Below are positions 58,636 to 64,000 of a stretch of 64,000 bases of DNA, one piece after another. The stretch lies in the NCBI GenBank assembly GCA_014238155.1, contig JABABQ010000063.1, positions 1 to 64,000 on the forward strand, read 5' to 3'. This stretch comes from Rhizobiaceae bacterium. Lineage in GTDB: Bacteria > Pseudomonadota > Alphaproteobacteria > Rhizobiales > Rhizobiaceae. The notes beneath the pieces were generated by a model. The model did not search any database, was not told the DNA's origin, and saw only the letters and a program-made list of their open reading frames with translations. How positions within the stretch are numbered: position 1 is the stretch's first letter; the number at the start of each line of letters is the position of its first letter. The translations under genes and the position numbers were made by a program.

Positions 58636-59046
58636 CTAGCGCAATATATGAACTGCGCATTTTGCATGCCGGACCACACGGGCGGCCGTTGACCCCAGAA
58701 AGTAGTCTTCTAATCCAGGCTTATGGGATGCAATAACAACGCAGTCGCAATTGTGTTCTTCGCCGTAATCGAGGATTGCCCGGCTGGAATGACCCTTGAT
58801 GACATCGGTATGGGCAGACTTTTGGTATTTGGAGGCATATGCCCTGATATCCACTTGCGCGGATTTAACCGAATTGGCCCAGACTTCCTTTGGAATCATG
58901 GTCGCCGCATAGGAAGGTATTTCTTCGACCACATGGAGCAGCGTAATCTTGCCCCCCTCGGCCAGAAGTTCATTTGCGACCGCCAAAGCTTGCTCGACTG
59001 ACGGCTCATGTTCAAAGACAACGGGCACAAGAATATTTGAATACAT
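58636..59046 (-). CDS. universal stress protein family
   Basis: MYSNILVPVVFEHEPSVEQALAVA...IASHKPGLEDYFLGSTAARVVRHAKCAVHILR. Likely start 59046. Confidence 0.93.
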   Translation of the reverse strand: MYSNILVPVVFEHEPSVEQALAVANELLAEGGKITLLHVVEEIPSYAATMIPKEVWANSVKSAQVDIRAYASKYQKSAHTDVIKGHSSRAILDYGEEHNCDCVVIASHKPGLEDYFLGSTAARVVRHAKCAVHILR

Positions 59047-59152
59047 GGACTGATCCTTTCTCATTTAACGCAACAATCGTGGCATCAACAGCCGCGTGCG
59101 AGTATGATCTAGGTCAACTAGATGGATTTTCGCGAACGAATGAGAGTTTTGG

Positions 59153-59857
59153 TCAGTCGCGCAGCGTCAGTCGGTCGCCACGTTTCTCATACGAATGCAG
59201 AGACTCAAGAAACTGTTGCCCCAACAGGCTTTGCCCAAGCATTCCCGGTTCAGCAACCAGCACGCGCATATTGCGTCGTTCGATGCCACCCAAGTAAAAG
59301 TGGTCGATCCTGGCTCTCGCAGCTCGTCCACGACCATTGGCTGTCTGGGTGGTGATCGAGTAGCTAAGTTGATTGACATTGATGCCGGCACTATCTGCGT
59401 CACGGTGGCTGAGAACGATGGAGCTGGCGCCAGTATCCACCAAGAACCGTATGCTTTTCCGATTGACCCCGGCAGTTGCTTCAAAATGGCCATTGTCGGA
59501 CCGAATTAGAGTCACGGTCTGGCGCCCATTGTCGTCTTGTGCAGATATTGGCGTGCCCGGAATGACACCACCGCTGAACCGCGAAGCCAGGTCTTGCAAA
59601 TCAAGGCGAAAAACGTAGGCGGCCATCAACGCAAGAGTGATCAGGATCCAGATACCGATTTGCTTCAACGACTCCCAAATCCCGGCGCCGCGACCAAATA
59701 CCGCCGAACCTATCAACAGAGCCCAAAGTGCCGAAACTGCCGCTGTACCAAATCTATTGCTCTCAAAACCCAATGTTGTGCCGGTGTCACCACTGGCGAT
59801 CAGTAATATCAATACCAAACCAGCAAGGCCGATAAGTATCCAGAAAAAACGGCCCAT
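59153..59857 (-). CDS. retropepsin-like clan AA aspartic protease (TIGR02281 type), membrane-anchored
   Basis: FLVDTGASSIVLSHRDADSAGI; N-terminal TM helices; GMLGQSLLGQQFLESL. Confidence 0.88.
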   Translation of the reverse strand: MGRFFWILIGLAGLVLILLIASGDTGTTLGFESNRFGTAAVSALWALLIGSAVFGRGAGIWESLKQIGIWILITLALMAAYVFRLDLQDLASRFSGGVIPGTPISAQDDNGRQTVTLIRSDNGHFEATAGVNRKSIRFLVDTGASSIVLSHRDADSAGINVNQLSYSITTQTANGRGRAARARIDHFYLGGIERRNMRVLVAEPGMLGQSLLGQQFLESLHSYEKRGDRLTLRD

Positions 59858-60117
59858 CAGGACGACATGTCCAGAATATCGCGCCGTTTGCTGTCGCCAC
59901 GCATTCGCGATCTACGAGTTACGCGCCGCGGACGACGTTCCAGCTTTGATACCCGGGCAGGCAGCTCTTCCATGATTTGCTCGCGAAATTCAGCTGAAAA
60001 ATTCATCCAGCCGGCAATTTCGTCGCGGTTTCGGCCACATCCGTAACAATGGCCGGATTCCGGTTCAACCGCGCAGACAAGGATGCATGGGGACTTGATG
60101 GGAGTAGAAGAGTTCAT
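59857..60117 (-). CDS. DUF1289 family protein
   Basis: SPCILVCAVEPESGHCYGCGRNRDEIAGWMNFS Cys motif; likely start 60117. Confidence 0.85.
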   Translation of the reverse strand: MNSSTPIKSPCILVCAVEPESGHCYGCGRNRDEIAGWMNFSAEFREQIMEELPARVSKLERRPRRVTRRSRMRGDSKRRDILDMSS

Positions 60118-60122
60118 TGTCT

Positions 60123-60965
60123 TTACATAGTCCAAACAAGGCCGAGCAAAAGCCCCAATTCCGACAATTGTTGAGTCGCTCCCAAAGTATCACCACTATG
60201 ACCTTCAATATGGACTTTGCTCAACCGAATCATAATCAGAACACCGAGTTGCAGTCCGACCAGGCCACTCAGTGTGGAAAACGACCCGCAGGTCCAGATG
60301 AGCAGGAACACAGCGGGTAGGGCCAGGAGCGTTCCCCAAATCATGGTATTGCTGGTGGGCATTCCATAGCGTGCCGACAGGCTCGAAACTTGTTTCCGCC
60401 CGTCTGACGAAGATTCATCTTCAACGTCGTCAGAATCGGATCGGGCCGGTGGCAGCCGCGCCCAAGGCTGTAAAATTGCGGCCCGGCTCAAACTGGCACT
60501 GGCGATCAACACAATTGCTGCGGCATCGCCTCCACTGCCAAGATTTTCAATCAGGTGAGTGTAAAGAACCACTCGCAGCAGGATCGTGAGAATCAATCCA
60601 AGCGTGCCATACGTGCCAATGGAGCTGTCGCGCATGATTTCAAGTTTGTGTTGTTTGCTGTGCCCTCCCCAAAAACCGTCAACCGTATCGGCCAGACCAT
60701 CTTCGTGCAGCGCACCGGTGACAATAATCATAGTCGCCACTGCCAAAATCGCCACGACAGGAGCGGGCAGACCGGTATTGAAGGTTATCCACAAAATCAA
60801 TGCAGCAGGTATAGCGATGACCAAACCAGCAACCGCGAAGCATCGCGCGGAATAACTGAAGTCAGGCAGGTTGGGTTGTGCGGAATAAGACACCGGCAGT
60901 CGCGACAGAAACAGAATGCTCGACCGTGTGTCTACAAATAATTTCTGAATCACGTTGACCTCCAA
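60123..60965 (-). CDS. cobS: adenosylcobinamide-GDP ribazoletransferase
   Basis: FLSRLPV...GALHEDGLADTVDGFWGGHSKQHKLEIMRDSSIGTYGTLGLIL. Confidence 0.95.
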   Translation of the reverse strand: MEVNVIQKLFVDTRSSILFLSRLPVSYSAQPNLPDFSYSARCFAVAGLVIAIPAALILWITFNTGLPAPVVAILAVATMIIVTGALHEDGLADTVDGFWGGHSKQHKLEIMRDSSIGTYGTLGLILTILLRVVLYTHLIENLGSGGDAAAIVLIASASLSRAAILQPWARLPPARSDSDDVEDESSSDGRKQVSSLSARYGMPTSNTMIWGTLLALPAVFLLIWTCGSFSTLSGLVGLQLGVLIMIRLSKVHIEGHSGDTLGATQQLSELGLLLGLVWTM

Positions 60966-61075
60966 TTATTGGTGTCACAAGTATTCGGCCACGATCTCTG
61001 GAGCGCTGTGTTTCGACCATTCAGTCGCGTTATAGCTCACCTCCAGTCCTACGCAATTGTTTCTTCTGAGGTTAC

Positions 61076-62095
61076 ATGTCCAATTCCGCCCTGCCTTTCG
61101 ACGACATCCGAGCGCTCTTCAAGTCGCTTCCGGGTCCAGACACTCATGCAGCCCAGATGGTTGCCGAACGAGATTCTCAACTTACCAAGCCTCCCGGTGC
61201 ATTGGGAAAACTGGAAGATATCGCCGAATGGTTGGCGGCTTGGACGGGCAGAAAGCCGCAGGTTAACCGCCCATTGGTGGCCATTTTTGCCGGCAATCAT
61301 GGTGTCACCAAACAGGGCGTGTCACCATTCCCTCCAGAAGTAACAGCCCAAATGGTTGCCAATTTTACCAGTGGAGGTGCCGCGATTAATCAGATTTGCA
61401 TCGCCAACGACCTTGGATTGAAGGTGTTTGACCTGGCACTTGAAATTCCCACCAAAGACATCTCAGAAGAGGCCGCCATGGATGAACGCTCCTGTGCGGC
61501 AACCATGGCTTTTGGCATGGAAAGCATTGCCGGTGGCACTGACCTGTTGTGCATTGGTGAAATGGGCATTGGCAATACAACGATTGCCTCTGCAATCTAT
61601 CTGGCGTTGTTTGGCGGCACCGCCGAGGAATGGGTCGGGCCGGGCACCGGCCACGATCCGGCGGGTGTCGCATTGAAGGCCGAAGTAATTAGCAAGGCCG
61701 TTAAGTTACACGCAGACCACCTCGGCGATCCGCTGGAGGTTTTGAGGCGGCTTGGCGGTCGTGAAATCGCAGCCATGGCCGGTGCTATTCTCGCGGGACG
61801 GGTGCAGCGAATCCCAGTGGTCATAGATGGATTTGTGGCCAGTGCTGCAGCGGCCGTCTTATATGCAGCAGATTCCACCAGCCTCGACCATTGCATCTTT
61901 GCCCACGTGTCAGCCGAACCAGCCCATCAAAAGGCGCTTCAGGCGATGAACAAAACGGCCCTGCTCAATCTCGATATGCGGTTGGGTGAAGGGACGGGGG
62001 CCGCACTGGCCGCTGGCATCATTAAATCAGCAGCACTGTGCCATACCGGCATGGCCACATTTGCCGAGGCCGCGGTGAGTGGTAAGGATGGATAG
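61076..62095 (+). CDS. cobT: nicotinate-nucleotide--dimethylbenzimidazole phosphoribosyltransferase
   Basis: LTKPPGALGKLEDIAEWLAAW...FAGNHGVTKQGVSPFPPEVTAQMV...GEMGIGNTTIASAI...GTGHDPAGV. Confidence 0.96.
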   Translation: MSNSALPFDDIRALFKSLPGPDTHAAQMVAERDSQLTKPPGALGKLEDIAEWLAAWTGRKPQVNRPLVAIFAGNHGVTKQGVSPFPPEVTAQMVANFTSGGAAINQICIANDLGLKVFDLALEIPTKDISEEAAMDERSCAATMAFGMESIAGGTDLLCIGEMGIGNTTIASAIYLALFGGTAEEWVGPGTGHDPAGVALKAEVISKAVKLHADHLGDPLEVLRRLGGREIAAMAGAILAGRVQRIPVVIDGFVASAAAAVLYAADSTSLDHCIFAHVSAEPAHQKALQAMNKTALLNLDMRLGEGTGAALAAGIIKSAALCHTGMATFAEAAVSGKDG

Positions 62096-62288
62096 GACCA
62101 AGCGTTCAACTGTCCACACAGTTTGGTGAGACTGAGCTCAAAACCAACGACGCCTTGCTGAAAAAGACTTAAACTTACCATTCCATTCCATTGCACTTGC
62201 AGGAGATTGTTGAGATGCAGCAGGTATCATCGATCAATTGGGGAAACCTGATGAGTATTGCATCAAACAACGGTAAAGGAACGTAGAA

Positions 62289-62615
62289 TTGCAATCACTC
62301 AGGGTTCTAGGCCGGTTGTATCCAGATGTTCTTTCGGGAGCAAAAACATCAACAATTCGATGGAGTGAATCACGAATGAACATAGGCCCGATGCTTTTCA
62401 TCCATCACGAAGATCCAGACCATCAAGTTGTCGTCAATGTAACGAAATGTACTGATTTGCGCTTATCGGACGCGGCTGCGTTGATTGGCCGTGAAGAGGA
62501 ATGGCCGGATGCAGTTATGCTCAAGGGTATGAGAGCCATCTATCCCGAAATCCAACTTGATAGTATCGTTCAAGTTATTGAGTTCGACGCTCCTGATAGC
62601 GGAGTAGGCGCATAA
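62289..62615 (+). CDS. ASCH-domain-like small protein (108 aa)
   Basis: VLGRLYPDVLSGAKTSTIRWSESRMNIGPMLFIH...VVVNVTKCTDLRL; TTG start. Confidence 0.6.
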   Translation: MQSLRVLGRLYPDVLSGAKTSTIRWSESRMNIGPMLFIHHEDPDHQVVVNVTKCTDLRLSDAAALIGREEEWPDAVMLKGMRAIYPEIQLDSIVQVIEFDAPDSGVGA

Positions 62616-62704
62616 TCGTGGAACAGATAAGTGATAATCAGAAAATGTCCTTATGGCATCTAAGTCTTAGAAATTGTGTGGTGTGGGAACCCGTTACACT
62701 ATCG

Positions 62705-63310
62705 ATGATATGCAAGACTCTTTGTCTGGGTCTGTTTTTATCTCTGGCGACTCACCCTTCGCTTGCGCAAGAGGATGCGGAGACTGCGCATATTGCCGTC
62801 AAAAATCCGGCAGACTTATCGCACCAGGAAGCCAACAAAATTTATGACGCGCTCAAAGCCACGCTTGATGAGCGATATTCCGTTTCGAACATGGAGTTGA
62901 TTGCCGGATATCAAGATTGGAAACGATACAATTCTGCACCCTATCTGTCGGCCACCCACGGACAACGTTTCGTCAATAATTATGCCAATGATCTGGGGCA
63001 CGACTACGGCAAGCTGAAAAATGGACAGGTGTATCCACCGGGCACTGTTTTCGCCAAGGACACCATCACCGTGACTTCAGAAGGCAAAACGTTTCCCGGT
63101 GCCATGTTTGTGATGAAAAAGCTGGCCCCCGGGACAAATCCTGATACCGCTGACTGGCGCTATGTCATGGTCATCCCTGACGGCACCGTTTTTGGAGATA
63201 CGACCGGCGATGAACCTGAGCTTGTAGATTATTGCCACGCCTGCCACATCAGCCGTGCCAATCGCGATTATGTTTTCTATATCCCGAAAGATTATCGACT
63301 AGCGCAATAG
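62705..63310 (+). CDS. cytochrome P460-family heme protein
   Basis: Likely start ATG 62705 (MICKTLCLGLFLSLATHPSLAQ signal peptide); C-terminal heme motif YCHACHISRANRDYVF (CxxCH). Confidence 0.82.
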   Translation: MICKTLCLGLFLSLATHPSLAQEDAETAHIAVKNPADLSHQEANKIYDALKATLDERYSVSNMELIAGYQDWKRYNSAPYLSATHGQRFVNNYANDLGHDYGKLKNGQVYPPGTVFAKDTITVTSEGKTFPGAMFVMKKLAPGTNPDTADWRYVMVIPDGTVFGDTTGDEPELVDYCHACHISRANRDYVFYIPKDYRLAQ

Positions 63311-63334
63311 CGATCACAGTGATTGCAGAGACGC

Positions 63335-64000
63335 TCAATCGCCCATCTGTGGGGCCTGGACCTTGCGACGGACGTTGGAGAAACTGTTGATCCGGCTTTG
63401 CTTTTGACCTTCTACCGGGATGACCGGAAGCTTTTCCATAACCCTACTTTTTGGGAATGTCGCGATGACTTCCGTGCCTTCACGCAATTTGCTTTTCAGA
63501 TCAAAGCTGCCTTCGTGCATGTGAACCAGGGCCTGAACTATTGGCAGGCCCAGTCCGGTACCCTGTTCGGCAGACTTTATGGCAATCGATCCCTGACCAA
63601 AGGATGATAGGACGATTGGAATTTCATCTTCGGGAATGCCCGGGCCTGTGTCTTTCACCGATACGTACTGGCCTCCACCAGCGGTCCATCCGACTTTCAG
63701 CCAGATCGTACCACCAGATGGTGTAAATTTCAGCGCGTTGGACAACAGGTTCAGGATCACCTGACGAACTGACCGTGCATCGGCCCAGAGTTGCGGCAGT
63801 TCCGGCTGGATTTGCGTAACAATCGTCACTCTTTTTTCGGCCGCCTTCAGCTTCATCATCTGCTGCGATTCATCTGCCGCATGAGCCAGGCTCGTCGCTT
63901 CTTCATTGAGTTCGTAACGGCCAGCTTCAACTCGCGAAAGATCCAGGATTTCGTTGATCAGCTTGAGAAGGTGGCTGCCTGAGCGATGGATATCTCCCAG
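63335..64000 (-). CDS. sensor histidine kinase, C-terminal part (HisKA end + HATPase), truncated by the window edge
   Basis: The track lists only 63335..63859, but the frame stays open to 64000 and reads LGDIHRSGSHLLKLINEILDLSRVEAGRYELNEE...; N box NLLSNALKFTPSGG, G boxes DTGPGIPEDEI, GTGLGLPIVQALV. Confidence 0.93.
   Translation of the reverse strand: MGDIHRSGSHLLKLINEILDLSRVEAGRYELNEEATSLAHAADESQQMMKLKAAEKRVTIVTQIQPELPQLWADARSVRQVILNLLSNALKFTPSGGTIWLKVGWTAGGGQYVSVKDTGPGIPEDEIPIVLSSFGQGSIAIKSAEQGTGLGLPIVQALVHMHEGSFDLKSKLREGTEVIATFPKSRVMEKLPVIPVEGQKQSRINSFSNVRRKVQAPQMGD

Noticed and set aside
60966-61075. Cobalamin riboswitch between divergent cobS and cobT
   Set aside because: The gap is only about 110 nt and I could not find a B12-box-like core; no support.

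Overview
The window is a chromosomal segment of an alphaproteobacterium, probably a marine Rhizobiales/Rhodobacterales-type organism (inferred from gene content). Its left 21 kb is a methylated-amine and one-carbon locus. It holds the 3' end of fhs, a cupin gene, folD, a divergent Amt-family channel with a small single-TM protein downstream, a GlxA/AraC regulator, an FAD oxidoreductase, a heterotetrameric sarcosine-oxidase/N-methylglutamate-dehydrogenase-type operon (BDAG), a trimethylamine monooxygenase (tmm), a TMAO/betaine-type ABC transporter (tmoXWV-like), a class I glutamine amidotransferase and a convergent TMAO demethylase (tdm). The middle contains a sugar-acid dehydrogenase/kinase operon, a truncated SDR, a pbpC plus alpha-2-macroglobulin pair, pgpA, and two adjacent TRAP transporter operons (TAXI type and DctPQM type). 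The right part holds a CHASE2 adenylate cyclase divergent from a type I secretion operon (TolC/ABC/HlyD) that ends in a 2285-aa FecR-domain, tandem-repeat RTX protein. Exact tandem periods were worked out by hand: 2 x 456 nt, then 3 x 537 nt. After these come a universal stress protein, a retropepsin-like protease, cobS/cobT, an ASCH-like protein, a cytochrome P460 and a truncated histidine kinase. Most promising leads: the divergent Amt plus small protein in the methylamine locus, the perfect hairpins placed directly after two different solute-binding-protein genes, and the FecR-RTX/T1SS/CHASE2-cyclase neighbourhood. No tRNA, rRNA, CRISPR array or transposase was recognised.
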